From assembly GCF_003351225.1 (NCBI RefSeq), contig NZ_QQSY01000004.1, forward strand, positions 199,051 to 263,050: a DNA stretch of 64,000 bases. Reading direction: 5' to 3'. Positions 19,239 to 27,897 of this stretch are shown piece after piece; within the stretch, counting starts at the first letter, position 1; each line of letters opens with the position of its first letter. Under the pieces are notes generated by a model, which saw nothing but the letters and a program-made list of their open reading frames with translations, ran no database searches and had not been told where the DNA came from. Both the position numbers and the translations under genes were made by a program. Source of the DNA: Dyella solisilvae. GTDB lineage: Bacteria > Pseudomonadota > Gammaproteobacteria > Xanthomonadales > Rhodanobacteraceae.

Positions 19239-19488
19239 CCCTCTCCCCTTTGGGGAGAGGGGAGGGTGAGGGGCCAACCTCGCGACGTCACTTCGTCAGG
19301 GCGTGCTTCCTCGATGCCTCATCGCGAGCACCCACGGCACACCACCGCAAAGGTGGCAATGCCGCCGTAAAGGTGGCGATACCCCAATCCTCTCTCCAGA
19401 GGGAAGTAGAGCTTGGGGCTCCCCGATGCAAAAAAAGCCGGCACGTGGCGCCGGCTTTTCTTTTTCCGCTCCCCAAAGGGGAGAGGGG
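19239..19488. repeat. Pair of dispersed CTCTCCCC/GGGGAGAG hairpin repeats
   Basis: Hairpin CCCTCTCCCC-ttt-GGGGAGAGGG at 19239-19261 followed by GAGGGTGAGGGG, and a second copy core CTCCCC-aaa-GGGGAG at 19469-19483. They belong to the same family as the outer arms of the palindrome between fliP and fliQ. They fill the convergent gap between the TMEM43 gene and the EAL/HDOD gene; no gene is seen here. Confidence 0.7.
19430..19466. terminator. Bidirectional intrinsic terminator
   Basis: A7 - GCCGGC stem pairing with GCCGGC - TTTTCTTTTT. It has U-tracts in both readings and sits between convergent genes. Confidence 0.88.
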
Positions 19489-19504
19489 AAGTCACAAGAC
19501 TCCG

Positions 19505-20767
19505 TCAGTTCGGTCGCTGATCAGCAAACGCGTAGACGTGGTCGGCCCACTGGGTGGCTTCCAGGTAAACCGCAGCCATGCGGCGGATCACCTGCGGCTG
19601 CACTTCGCCGCCACGCAGGTTGCCGGCCTCCCACGCGCGAATCTGCTCAAGCAGCGGCGCGAACGGGCCCTTGTTTTCCAGCAGTGCGCCGCTGATCTCG
19701 CGCGCCAGCGGCAGGTGCCACAGCACGAAATCCATCGGCGCTTCCATCAGCGTGTCCAGCAGCGAGAACAGGCCGGCGGTGAACGCCATCTCGCGCTGTT
19801 CCGGAGGCATGTGCTGGGCGAGCTTTTCGCACATGTGCGCGCGGATCAGCGCGGCGCGCAGCAGTTCAGGCGGACGGTCGCCCGCGCCACCGAGCGCCAT
19901 GGTGTAGATCCAGTTACGCATGCGCGAAGCGCCGAAGAAGATCGCCGCCTGCTGCACCGACTTCAGCTGGCGTGGCAGCGCGAAGTAGGCGGAGTTCACG
20001 CAGCCCAGCAACTTGTAGCTGAGGATGGCGTCGTCGCGCACGATCTGGCCCAGCTCGACCGGGCCGGGGTTGCCTTCCTGCAGGGCCTTCATCAGGCGCA
20101 GCAGGCTCAGGCGGCTGGCGGTGAGCACCGGTACCTCGACCGGTTCCGGCTTGAGCAGGAACTGGCCCTGAATCGCCTGCACCGGCAACTGTTCGCAGTG
20201 ACGGTAGGTGACATGGTCGTCGACGTGCCCGGCCACCACGTGGATGCCGCGCGCATGCAGGTATTCGCTGCGGGAGCGGAGCGTGGCCGGATCCAGCCTG
20301 CTCGCGTCCAGGCGCACGTATTGCACCACCTTGAGCAGCGGCTCGACCGCGGCATTGAATTCCAGTGCGGTGTCGCTGGCGTCCAGCATCAGCGCACAGC
20401 CGCGCTGCGCCATGCGGGCCAGGCGCTCGACCAGGGCGGGATCGCTGGCCGCCTCCGGCTGCAGCAGCACGCCGAAGCGAGGCTGGTGTTGGAGCACGTC
20501 GGTCTCTTCCATCAGCAGGTCACGGGTGAGATGCAGGAAGGTCCGGTTGCCGCGCACCAGGCGCGCGAGCGCGCCGTCCGTGATGGTGGCGAGCGCGCGA
20601 CGCATCAGCGTGGCCTCATCCTCCATCTCGTTCTGAAACACGATCTCGTACGCGAAAAGTTCGCGTTTGGTATCGAGCATCGGCAGGCGGATGACCGGCA
20701 GCGGCTGCTCGTGGGCAGCTGCGCCTGATGCCTCGGATGCGGAGGGGATGGCCGCGGCTTCGCTCAT
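19505..20767 (-). CDS. Degenerate EAL / HDOD domain signalling protein
   Basis: A 420-residue cytoplasmic protein of the YuxH/CdgJ type. Residues ~24-210 follow an EAL fold (FAYEIVFQNE, then VQYVRLDASRLDP, VVAGHVDD) but the catalytic EAL Glu and metal residues are not recognisable, so c-di-GMP hydrolysis is unlikely. Residues ~215-400 are an HDOD domain (IVRDDAILSYKLLGCVNSAYF, later AAIFFGASRMRNWI). Homologues regulate motility through protein contacts. It lies 93 bp after flgN on the same strand, so it is probably co-expressed with the flagellar regulators. Confidence 0.85.
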   Translation of the reverse strand: MSEAAAIPSASEASGAAAHEQPLPVIRLPMLDTKRELFAYEIVFQNEMEDEATLMRRALATITDGALARLVRGNRTFLHLTRDLLMEETDVLQHQPRFGVLLQPEAASDPALVERLARMAQRGCALMLDASDTALEFNAAVEPLLKVVQYVRLDASRLDPATLRSRSEYLHARGIHVVAGHVDDHVTYRHCEQLPVQAIQGQFLLKPEPVEVPVLTASRLSLLRLMKALQEGNPGPVELGQIVRDDAILSYKLLGCVNSAYFALPRQLKSVQQAAIFFGASRMRNWIYTMALGGAGDRPPELLRAALIRAHMCEKLAQHMPPEQREMAFTAGLFSLLDTLMEAPMDFVLWHLPLAREISGALLENKGPFAPLLEQIRAWEAGNLRGGEVQPQVIRRMAAVYLEATQWADHVYAFADQRPN

Positions 20768-20860
20768 GGTCGGTCGATGTGATGAGGTGGTTGGGAGTCG
20801 GCGTGGGCTGCCGTGTGCAGAGGGGCGTGCAGCGCGTGAACGTTGGCGCCCATCATGTTT

Positions 20861-21307
20861 TCAGGCTTCGGCCAGGGGTTGTGAGCGCAGGCTCGAGCGC
20901 AGTTCACCCGCGCGACCGTAGACGCTGGCCTCCAGGTCGTTGCCGGTCAGCACCGCCAGGGCCTTGCGCACCTGCTGCAGACGTACGCCCACCAGGGCGC
21001 CGTTGCGCTGGTTTAGCTGCTGGCAGGCGCGCAGCGACTGCAGGATCTCCTGCCAGTCCGGGGCCAGCTCGCGGCTGGCTTCGGGCGCGCCCTGGCTCAA
21101 CTGCATGCGCTCGCCATCGAGTTGTTCGAGCCGAAGCATCAAGGCGTGCTTGGCGGCGCCGGCGCGGTTGAGCCCATCCACGTCGGCGGTTTCCAGCGCG
21201 CTGCGCTCGGTCTGCAGCGCATCGGCCAGTTGTTCCACTGCCAGCCGCATCTCTCCGACCGCGGCCGTCAGGGCATGGTCCAGTTCGGCTTGCAGTGCGT
21301 GGTTCAT
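20861..21307 (-). CDS. flgN: FlgN, export chaperone for hook-associated proteins
   Basis: A 148-residue, almost wholly helical protein of FlgN type, which binds FlgK and FlgL before export. The sequence is Leu/Ala/Glu/Gln rich with heptad-like spacing, a conserved AAAKHALMLRLEQLD-like helix and CQQLNQRNGALV near residue 97. It overlaps flgM by 4 bp (ATGA), the standard flgM-flgN pair. No signal or membrane segment. Confidence 0.88.
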   Translation of the reverse strand: MNHALQAELDHALTAAVGEMRLAVEQLADALQTERSALETADVDGLNRAGAAKHALMLRLEQLDGERMQLSQGAPEASRELAPDWQEILQSLRACQQLNQRNGALVGVRLQQVRKALAVLTGNDLEASVYGRAGELRSSLRSQPLAEA

Positions 21308-21624
21308 GACTTCGTCGTGAGCTGGCTTTCCAGCGACATCATGCGGTCCGCGATGCGGCTGGGATCGATCTTGTAGGAGCCGTTGGCCAAGGCCTGCCGC
21401 ACCTGTTCCACCTTCTTGGTATCGACGGTGGCGCCGGCGCCGGTGCGAGCCGCTTCCTGCAGCGCGCGCGCCGAGTCGGTCAGTTGCACGCGGTCGTCGG
21501 ACGCGTTGCTGCCGGCGGTCGCCTCGCTGCCGGCTGTGCCGGAAGCATTCTGCGTCGCGCTGCCCTGGCCACTGGGGGCCTGGGGAAGCTTGGGCAAGCC
21601 GTTGTTGGAAATGGTGGTGTTCAT
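21304..21624 (-). CDS. flgM: FlgM, anti-sigma-28 factor
   Basis: A 106-residue FlgM: an unstructured Ser/Gly/Ala-rich N-terminal half and a C-terminal sigma-28-binding half (DDRVQLTDSARALQE, then VEQVRQALANGSYKIDPSRIADRMM). It holds FliA inactive until the hook is complete and is then exported. Preceded by a near-perfect sigma-28 promoter of its own and followed by flgN with 4-bp overlap. Confidence 0.94.
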   Translation of the reverse strand: MNTTISNNGLPKLPQAPSGQGSATQNASGTAGSEATAGSNASDDRVQLTDSARALQEAARTGAGATVDTKKVEQVRQALANGSYKIDPSRIADRMMSLESQLTTKS

Positions 21625-21664
21625 GGGGTCCGTTCTCTATGCGGTTTTGGCCCTGTTACCGTCA

Positions 21665-21691
21665 GGATCGGCCGAGTGGCCGCAAACTTTA
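21665..21691 (-). promoter_or_regulatory. Sigma-28 (FliA) promoter of flgM
   Basis: Minus strand TAAAGTTT-N11-GCCGATCC, essentially the enterobacterial consensus TAAAGTTT-N11-GCCGATAA, about 40 bp before the flgM ATG and between flgA and flgM. It gives FliA direct feedback on its own inhibitor. Confidence 0.9.
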
Positions 21692-21711
21692 GTTCGTCCA
21701 TATGACTGCGG

Positions 21712-22401
21712 CTATGGCAGGGCCAGCACCTGGCCCGGGGCGGTCACCATCGCGTCCACCACCTTGCCGGAGCTGCCGTTGCGGACCCGCAGGCGCGAAC
21801 CGCTGTCGCCGCTGCCCAGCGCCACGCCGTTGGCGCGCACCTCGATGCCGTCCAGGCGCGAGACCAATTGCACCTGGTCGCCGGCCTTCACCGCGGTGCG
21901 GCCGCCCAGGGCGTTGGGGGTGAGCACCATGCCGGCGCCCATCGCCCGCGACAGCGTGCGGCCCTCGGTGTCGCCCAGTTCGCTGAGGTAACCATAGCCC
22001 AGCCGGGTGATATCACGTTCCTCGCTGCGCACATCGTCCGCGCGGACGCCGTCGCCGCGCTGCAGTGGTCTGGCGATCACCAGCACCTGGCGGAACACCT
22101 GCAGCTGCACTGGCACGCGCAGGGTCCAGCCGTCCGATTCGGTGCAGTGCACGGTAACGTTCATGCGCGGCATCAGGCGGGTGCCCTCCTGCAGGCTGGC
22201 GCGCAGGGCCGAGGCGCAAGGGGCCAGCTGCAGGCGCGGGTCCAGCGTGGCGGCCTGCGCCACCACGCGACTGCCGGGCGTGGCGTACTGATCACGCAGC
22301 CACTGCTCCGCGGTCGCGCGCGCCGCCTGCGCCGAATCGACGGCATGGGCGGGGAGCACGAGGGCGCTCAGCAGCAGGGCGACCAGCGAGCGCATCGTCA
22401 T
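21712..22401 (-). CDS. flgA: FlgA, P-ring assembly chaperone
   Basis: A 229-residue periplasmic protein with a signal peptide ([20 protein letters not shown]) that chaperones FlgI during P-ring formation. The C-terminal ~140 residues are the SAF/FlgA domain ([20 protein letters not shown], later [18 protein letters not shown] and [19 protein letters not shown]). Overlaps the upstream receptor gene by 4 bp and is 87 bp before flgM. Confidence 0.93.
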   Translation of the reverse strand: MTMRSLVALLLSALVLPAHAVDSAQAARATAEQWLRDQYATPGSRVVAQAATLDPRLQLAPCASALRASLQEGTRLMPRMNVTVHCTESDGWTLRVPVQLQVFRQVLVIARPLQRGDGVRADDVRSEERDITRLGYGYLSELGDTEGRTLSRAMGAGMVLTPNALGGRTAVKAGDQVQLVSRLDGIEVRANGVALGSGDSGSRLRVRNGSSGKVVDAMVTAPGQVLALP

Positions 22402-23705
22402 AGGTCGGTAAGCAGCACGTTGAGCTGAAGCAGCAACGCCTCACGCTCGCTCTCGAGCTGGGCTACCAACTGGCTGGCGTGGTCAAGCTGTCCGTCGCAC
22501 ACCAGGGTGGCGAACATGCCGCCATGCTCGCGCAAGCGCGTCCCGGCGGCAGCCAGTGCGCTCGCTGCGGGGTTGGTCTCGCGACCAGCGGTAAGGCGAT
22601 CGAGTGTGCGATTCAATGCGCGCGTATCGAACCAGCGGCGGTCGAGCGCCGCCGGCTCCTGCAGGGCCAGCTCCATCGCCTGGCGCAGGCCTTGCGCGGC
22701 CTCGCGCACGGTGAGGCTGAGGCTGGCCGGGTCGGCGCCGCTCTCGCTCTCCAGCCAATCCAGCGCGAGGCGGTGCGACAGCAGGGCGGCACGGCTGAGC
22801 GCTTCGGCCTGCCGGCTTGCCTCCGCCGCTCGGCGATGCCACGCGCCAAGCGCAGCCTGTGCGGCGACGGCGCGGGCGTGCTGGGCGTCCTGGTTCTTGT
22901 GCATCGTGACGATGCGCTCGGCGACCTGGCGCAGCGCCTCGCCGTTGTCCTGCAGCGAAGCGCCGGTCTGGCTGACGCCGGTCTGGGCGCGCTCGAGGCG
23001 CTGCAGGCCCTGCTGCACGTCGCCGTCCAGTTGCAGCGAGAACTCGCCGATGGAACCGGTGACCTGCTCGATCTCGGCGGTGGCCTGGCTGGTCTTCTCC
23101 GCCAGTTGCTTCACCTCATCGGCGACCACAGCGAAGCCGCGGCCGGCTTCACCGGCACGAGCGGCCTCGATGGCGGCGTTGAGCGCCACCAGGTTGGTCT
23201 GGTGGGCGATCTCCTGCACCGCGTCGGTGAGCTTGCGGATCTGCGCGACCTGCTCGGCCAGCTTGGACTGGTTGCGATTCATCGCCGATAGTGCGGTGCG
23301 CAGCAGTCGCAGCTGGCCGTCCAGCTCGCTGACGCTGCGCTCGCTGGCCTCGCCAGTTTGCCGCGCATAGTCCAGGCCGGCGCCGATCTGCTGCAGCGAC
23401 GTCGAGATTCCGGCGCTGCCGTCCGTCAACCGGCCGACATCATCCCGGCTTTCCTCGGCCGACTGGCGCATGGCGGCCTGTTCGCGCGCCAGCTGCTGCG
23501 AGGCGGTCAGCACCAGGCCCTGTTGTTCCAGTGTCTGCAAGGCCACCGCCGCCGGGGGAGGCGTGGTGAACACCGCCGAGAGCAACGGCGCCAAGGCCTG
23601 GGCCGCCCGGGGGTGGCGGGCGGACAGCTGCTTCACGCGCGCCTGGTCGCCCGCGGCAGCGGCGCGCGCAAGCTCGGCGAGGTGCTGGCTCCAGATCAGA
23701 CTCAT
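22398..23705 (-). CDS. Soluble methyl-accepting chemotaxis protein
   Basis: A 435-residue chemoreceptor with no membrane segment. The ORF runs back to 24215, but ATG 23705 with AGGAAGGA upstream and the promoters at 23740-23784 fix the start. Residues ~85-290 are a coiled-coil signalling domain with the invariant hairpin tip ([20 protein letters not shown] followed by [20 protein letters not shown], ~166-205) that contacts CheW and CheA. The last ~140 residues are helical and unrecognised. It would sense an intracellular cue. First gene of the operon with flgA, flgM and flgN. Confidence 0.88.
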   Translation of the reverse strand: MSLIWSQHLAELARAAAAGDQARVKQLSARHPRAAQALAPLLSAVFTTPPPAAVALQTLEQQGLVLTASQQLAREQAAMRQSAEESRDDVGRLTDGSAGISTSLQQIGAGLDYARQTGEASERSVSELDGQLRLLRTALSAMNRNQSKLAEQVAQIRKLTDAVQEIAHQTNLVALNAAIEAARAGEAGRGFAVVADEVKQLAEKTSQATAEIEQVTGSIGEFSLQLDGDVQQGLQRLERAQTGVSQTGASLQDNGEALRQVAERIVTMHKNQDAQHARAVAAQAALGAWHRRAAEASRQAEALSRAALLSHRLALDWLESESGADPASLSLTVREAAQGLRQAMELALQEPAALDRRWFDTRALNRTLDRLTAGRETNPAASALAAAGTRLREHGGMFATLVCDGQLDHASQLVAQLESEREALLLQLNVLLTDL

Positions 23706-23739
23706 GGGTGGATCATTCCTTCCTGCAAGGGTCGTCCCC

Positions 23740-23766
23740 GCATCGGCGGGAAACGTCGGAACTTGA
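23740..23766 (-). promoter_or_regulatory. Sigma-28 promoter of the soluble receptor operon
   Basis: Minus strand TCAAGTTC-N11-GCCGATGC with exact sigma-28 spacing, ending 35 bp before the receptor ATG (23705). Confidence 0.75.
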
Positions 23767-23768
23767 GA

Positions 23769-23784
23769 AGCAAGCGACGTGCCA
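23769..23784 (-). promoter_or_regulatory. Sigma-54 promoter of the soluble receptor-flgA operon
   Basis: Minus strand TGGCACG-TCGC-TTGCT, a full match to the -24/-12 consensus TGGCACG-N4-TTGCW. It lies immediately upstream of the sigma-28 site for the same operon, so flgA can be made early under RpoN/FleQ. Confidence 0.85.
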
Positions 23785-23800
23785 CGGGTCCCGGGCGCCC

Positions 23801-23827
23801 TCAAGCGACTGGGCTTGCGGCCGATAC
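23801..23827 (+). promoter_or_regulatory. Sigma-28 promoter of cheV
   Basis: TCAAGCGA-N11-GCCGATAC with consensus spacing, 43 bp before the cheV ATG (23871). It places cheV in the late flagellar class. Confidence 0.8.
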
Positions 23828-23870
23828 GCCGGCGGTAACCCGCGGCAATGCCGCCTGGCGAGGAGTGCGC

Positions 23871-24803
23871 ATGAGCGGCGCGTGGATGGACAGAGTGGAA
23901 CAGCAGACCCGCCTGGCGGGACACAACCGCGTGGCGATGCTGCTGTTCCGGATGGGCGATGCGCAGTTGTTCGGCATCAATGTGTTCAAGGTGCGCGAGG
24001 TGATGCGCCGCCCGCCGATGGAGCGCATGCCCGATGCCTCTTCGCTGGTGGCCGGTAGCTGCAACTACCGAGGGATGACCATTCCGGTGATCGACCTGGC
24101 CGTGGCGCTGGGCTATCCCTCGCTGCGCGAGGAGCCATCCGCGCACTTGATGGTCACCGAGTTCAGTCGTTCGGTGCAGGGCTTCCTGGTGGCCGAGCCG
24201 CAGCGGCTGGTCCATTGCGATGGCGAGTCACTGGCGGCGCCGGCGCCCGCGCTCGGTTTCGGCACCCGCGTCAACGCGGTGACGCGCGTGGATGGCGCGC
24301 TGGTGGCGGTGGTCGACGTGGAGCACGTGCTGGCCAGCCTCAATGTCACGCCCACCGAGCTGTCCGCTCCCATGCAGCGCATCGCGCGCGTGCACGACCT
24401 GCAGCCGCGCCGCGTGATGGTGGTCGACGACTCACTGGTGGCGCGCAACCAACTGGTCAACCTGTTCCGCCAGATGGACGTGGAATGCGTGGTGGCGCAG
24501 GACGGTCGCGAGGCGTTGGAGCGCCTGCGGGAATTGGCGCAGGCGGACGAGGGCGAGGGCGTGACTCTGGTGGTGTCGGATATCGAGATGCCGCGCATGG
24601 ACGGTTACGCGCTGACCCGCGCGATCCGCGAGGAGTCCGAGCTGCGTCCGCTGAAGGTGGTGCTGCACAGCTCGATCAGCGGCATCTTCAATGAAGCGAT
24701 GGTGCGCGAGGTGAATGCCGATCGCTTCGTGGCGAAGTTCCAGCCGGATCTGCTGGCGCAGACGGTGCTGGAGTTGATGCCGGAGAATTTCGAGAAGTTT
24801 TGA
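23871..24803 (+). CDS. cheV: CheV, CheW-receiver coupling protein
   Basis: A 310-residue chemotaxis adaptor: CheW-like domain (about 20-165; [15 protein letters not shown]) that docks receptors to CheA, then a response-regulator receiver (about 180-305) with acidic pair Asp186/Asp187 and phospho-acceptor Asp237 ([10 protein letters not shown]). Start ATG 23871 has GAGGAG upstream; the open frame upstream is not coding. Divergent from the soluble receptor. Phosphorylation is thought to tune adaptation in organisms of this type. Confidence 0.95.
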   Translation: MSGAWMDRVEQQTRLAGHNRVAMLLFRMGDAQLFGINVFKVREVMRRPPMERMPDASSLVAGSCNYRGMTIPVIDLAVALGYPSLREEPSAHLMVTEFSRSVQGFLVAEPQRLVHCDGESLAAPAPALGFGTRVNAVTRVDGALVAVVDVEHVLASLNVTPTELSAPMQRIARVHDLQPRRVMVVDDSLVARNQLVNLFRQMDVECVVAQDGREALERLRELAQADEGEGVTLVVSDIEMPRMDGYALTRAIREESELRPLKVVLHSSISGIFNEAMVREVNADRFVAKFQPDLLAQTVLELMPENFEKF

Positions 24804-24877
24804 GGGGTGGCGCCCGGTCGTCCTACCTGCCCACCTTGTGAAGGCAGCGATTCGGATAGCCCCACTCTTCCCCGATG

Positions 24878-24903
24878 GTCATCCCTGCGAAAGCAGGGAT
24901 GAC
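24878..24903. repeat. Dispersed GTCATCCC/GGGATGAC hairpin repeat
   Basis: Perfect inverted repeat GTCATCCCTGC-gaaa-GCAGGGATGAC in the gap (24804-25116) between cheV and flgB. Same family as 49183-49210 and the inner arms at 52689-52776. Besides this repeat and the flgB promoter the gap holds nothing I can see. Confidence 0.75.
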
Positions 24904-25064
24904 GAGGGTCGGGCGTGAGGGATGGCGCCAGGGTTGCGCTTCTCGCCTCGCGACGAGAAGCCGCTGTCCGCCGCGTCGGAAATCCGACGGCGCACTCCCG
25001 GCGCACTAGCCTGGCGCCCCACAAACCCAGCAGCGGCAAGGCTTGCCGCGCCTATCAAAGAGCG

Positions 25065-25080
25065 TGGCACGCAACTTGCT
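25065..25080 (+). promoter_or_regulatory. Sigma-54 promoter of the flgB operon
   Basis: TGGCACG-CAAC-TTGCT, a complete -24/-12 match 37 bp before the flgB ATG. Expected to be driven by FleQ and to transcribe flgBCDEFGHIJKL. Confidence 0.92.
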
Positions 25081-25116
25081 CAAAGCCTCCCGCGGCCAAC
25101 GCCGCAGGAGCGACTG

Positions 25117-25518
25117 ATGAGTGCGATCAACGACAACCTGTTCGGTCTGCATACGCAGGCGCTGGATCTTTGGCAGCGTCGCAGCGAAGTGCTGGCCAGC
25201 AATCTGGCGAACGCAGACACGCCGGGCTATCTGGCGCGTGATGTCGACTTCAAGCAGGCGCTGGCGAGCGCCGGCGGACAGGGCCAGAACCTGCCGCTGA
25301 CCATCACGCAACAGGGCCAGATCGATCCGCAGGCGCAGGCCGCGCAACAGCTCGCCTACCGCGTGCCCGGCCAGCCGACGATGGATGGCAACACCGTCGA
25401 TACGCAGGTCGAGCAGGCCAATTTCGCGGCCAACGGCGTGCACTACCAGGCCAGCCTGTCCTTCATCACCGCGCAGATCCACATGCTGCGCACCGCCATC
25501 ACCGGAGGCCAGAGCTGA
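25117..25518 (+). CDS. flgB: FlgB, proximal rod protein
   Basis: A 133-residue rod subunit. The N-terminal rod signature SEVLASNLANADTPGY is intact and the C-terminal helix (YQASLSFITAQIHMLRTAITG) is typical. AGGAG precedes the ATG; the longer frame from 24922 is non-coding. First gene of the hook/rod operon; its stop overlaps the flgC start by 1 bp. Confidence 0.95.
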   Translation: MSAINDNLFGLHTQALDLWQRRSEVLASNLANADTPGYLARDVDFKQALASAGGQGQNLPLTITQQGQIDPQAQAAQQLAYRVPGQPTMDGNTVDTQVEQANFAANGVHYQASLSFITAQIHMLRTAITGGQS

Positions 25519-25946
25519 TGTCGATGTTCAAGATTTTCGACGTGGCGGGCTCGGGCATGGCGGCCCAGTCGCTGCGCCTCAATACGGTGGCCAGCAACCT
25601 GGCCAACGCCGACAGCGTGTCCAGCACGCCCGAAGGCGCCTATCGCGCCAAGGAACCGCTGTTCGCCGCCGTGCAGCGCGCGCTGGGTAGCGCGTCGAAC
25701 GCCGAGGGCGACAGCGCAGTTGGCGTGCAGGTGAAAGGCGTGAGTGAAAGCCAGGCGGACGTGCAGAGCCGCTACGAGCCCGGCAACCCGATGGCCGATG
25801 CGGACGGCTACGTCTACGGCAGCAACGTCAATCCCATCGACGAGCTGGTCAACATGATTTCCGCCTCGCGTTCCTACCAGAACAACGTCGAGGCGATGAA
25901 CACCACCAAGCAGCTGATGATCAAGACCCTCGACCTCGGCAAATAA
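25518..25946 (+). CDS. flgC: FlgC, proximal rod protein
   Basis: A 142-residue rod protein with the N-terminal motif LRLNTVASNLANADSVSSTPEGAYR split around a normal FlgC insertion and the C-terminal NPIDELVNMISASRSYQNNVE motif. It stacks between FlgB and FlgF in the rod. Coupled to flgB by TGATG overlap and followed 17 bp later by flgD. Confidence 0.95.
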   Translation: MSMFKIFDVAGSGMAAQSLRLNTVASNLANADSVSSTPEGAYRAKEPLFAAVQRALGSASNAEGDSAVGVQVKGVSESQADVQSRYEPGNPMADADGYVYGSNVNPIDELVNMISASRSYQNNVEAMNTTKQLMIKTLDLGK

Positions 25947-25963
25947 GCCGGGAGGAACCCCAC

Positions 25964-26635
25964 GTGTCCACTATTCCCAGCACCAGCGCAACCACGACCA
26001 GCACCACCAGCACGTCCAGCGTCAACTCGGCGTTGTCGAGCACGATGACGCAGGCCGACTTCCTCAAGCTGATGACGGCCCAGCTGCAGGCGCAGGACCC
26101 CACCAACCCGGTGGACAACTCGCAGTTCGTCTCGCAGATGGCGCAGTTCAGCCAGCTGTCGGCGACCCAGCAGCTGGATACCGACCTGCAGTCGTTGAGC
26201 AGCAGCGTCACCTCGGCGATGCAGACCTCGCAGGTGCTGAACTCCTCCAACCTGGTCGACCGCCAGGTGATGGTGCCCTCCAGCACCATGAGCTTCGACG
26301 GCAGCACCAGCATGCTCGGTGCGGTAAACGTCACCACGGCCACCACCGTCAACGTGCAGGTGCTCGACAGCAACGGCAACGTGGTACGCACCATTCCGAT
26401 GGGCGCGCAGAGCGCCGGCCTGGCCCAGTTCAGCTGGGACGGCAAGGACGACAGCGGCAACACCGTCGCCGCCGGCAACTACACGCTGAGCGCCACCTCC
26501 GGCAACACCTCGCTCGACACCTATGTGGCGGGCACGGTCACCGGCGTGGGCTACGGCGGCAGCTCGCTGGGCACTTACCTGCAGGTATCGGGCGTGGGCG
26601 GCGTGTCGCTCAGCCAGGTCGCACAGATTCTCTGA
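25964..26635 (+). CDS. flgD: FlgD, hook cap protein
   Basis: A 223-residue hook scaffold starting at GTG 25964 with GGAGG upstream. A Ser/Thr-rich leader (1-25) precedes the conserved TQADFLKLMTAQLQAQDPTN block (about 28-47). The C-terminal FlgD immunoglobulin-like domain contains WDGKDDSGNTVAAGNYTL. It caps the growing hook and is later replaced by FlgK. Normal length. Confidence 0.94.
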   Translation: MSTIPSTSATTTSTTSTSSVNSALSSTMTQADFLKLMTAQLQAQDPTNPVDNSQFVSQMAQFSQLSATQQLDTDLQSLSSSVTSAMQTSQVLNSSNLVDRQVMVPSSTMSFDGSTSMLGAVNVTTATTVNVQVLDSNGNVVRTIPMGAQSAGLAQFSWDGKDDSGNTVAAGNYTLSATSGNTSLDTYVAGTVTGVGYGGSSLGTYLQVSGVGGVSLSQVAQIL

Positions 26636-26669
26636 CGCCCCGGCGTCCATTCATCACGAGGAACCGAAC

Positions 26670-27887
26670 ATGGCTCTGAATACGGCGCTCAGCGGCATCA
26701 ACGCGGCACAGTCCGACCTCAACGTCATCGCGAACAACATCGCGAATGCGAACACCACCGGCTTCAAGGGTTCGCGCGCGGAATTCGCCGACATCTACGC
26801 GGTGACCGGTCTCAACCTCAATTCCACCGCGGTGGGCAGCGGCGTGCGCCTGCAGGACGTGGCCCAGCAGTTCAGCCAGGGCGACATCCAGACCACCAAC
26901 AACAGCCTGGACCTGGCCATCAGCGGCAACGGCTTCTTCGCGGTGAACAACGGCAGCGGCGTGACCTATACGCGCGCCGGCGACTTCCAGAAGGACTCCA
27001 ACGGCTACGTAACCACGCCGGATGGCTCGCGCCTGCAGATCTATCCGACCAACGGCATCGGCGGCTTCGACACCAGCACGCTGAAGGACCTCAACCTGAT
27101 CACTGCGCAGAGCAACGCCACTGCCACCTCGCTGGTCACGATGACGTCCAACCTGCCGGCCAGCGACGCGGTGCCGAGCACCACCTTCAGCACGACCGAC
27201 TCGACCAGCTACAACGCGGCCGCGCCGGTCACCGTGTACGACTCGCAGGGCGGCTCGCACCAGGCCACGATCTACTACGTGAAGACGGGCACCAACACCT
27301 GGGACGCCAACCTCTACGTTGATGGCCAGAACGCCGGTACCCAGTCGATGACGTTTGACACCAGCGGCAACCTCGCAACGCCGAGCAACGGCCAGTTGGC
27401 CTTCAATAGCGTCAGCCTGGGCAATGGCTCCTCGCCGATGACGCTGTCGCTCAATGTCACCAACACCACCCAGTTCGGTACGGCCTATTCGGCCGGCACC
27501 ATCACCCAGAACGGCTTCGAGGCTGGCACGCTGTCCAATATCGACATCGACAGCAAGGGCGTGGTCACCGCGTACTACTCCAACAACCAGAGCACCCAGA
27601 TCGGCCAGGTGGCGATTGCCAACTTCGCCAACGTGCAGGGCCTGCGCCAGATGGGCAACACCACCTGGGCGGCAAGCACCGACTCGGGTCCGGCGGTGAT
27701 GGGGACGGCCTCGAGTGGCGAGTTCGGTTCGCTGCAGTCCGGCGCGCTGGAAAGCTCCAATACCGCCGACACGACCTCGCAGCTGGTGAACATGATCCAG
27801 GCGCAGCGTGACTACCAGGCCAACGCGCAGGTGCTGTCGACCGACAACACACTGGCTTCGGCGCTGTTCAACGCCGTCTCGCGTTAA
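26670..27887 (+). CDS. flgE: FlgE, hook protein
   Basis: A 405-residue hook subunit. N-terminal LNVIANNIANANTTGFKGSR and C-terminal SQLVNMIQAQRDYQANAQVL are the D0 helices shared by axial proteins; the middle is Ser/Thr/Gly-rich beta structure. The ATG at 26670 follows GAGGAACC; the open frame reaching back into flgD is a shadow. Sits between flgD and flgF. Confidence 0.96.
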   Translation: MALNTALSGINAAQSDLNVIANNIANANTTGFKGSRAEFADIYAVTGLNLNSTAVGSGVRLQDVAQQFSQGDIQTTNNSLDLAISGNGFFAVNNGSGVTYTRAGDFQKDSNGYVTTPDGSRLQIYPTNGIGGFDTSTLKDLNLITAQSNATATSLVTMTSNLPASDAVPSTTFSTTDSTSYNAAAPVTVYDSQGGSHQATIYYVKTGTNTWDANLYVDGQNAGTQSMTFDTSGNLATPSNGQLAFNSVSLGNGSSPMTLSLNVTNTTQFGTAYSAGTITQNGFEAGTLSNIDIDSKGVVTAYYSNNQSTQIGQVAIANFANVQGLRQMGNTTWAASTDSGPAVMGTASSGEFGSLQSGALESSNTADTTSQLVNMIQAQRDYQANAQVLSTDNTLASALFNAVSR

Positions 27888-27897
27888 TTAGACCACC

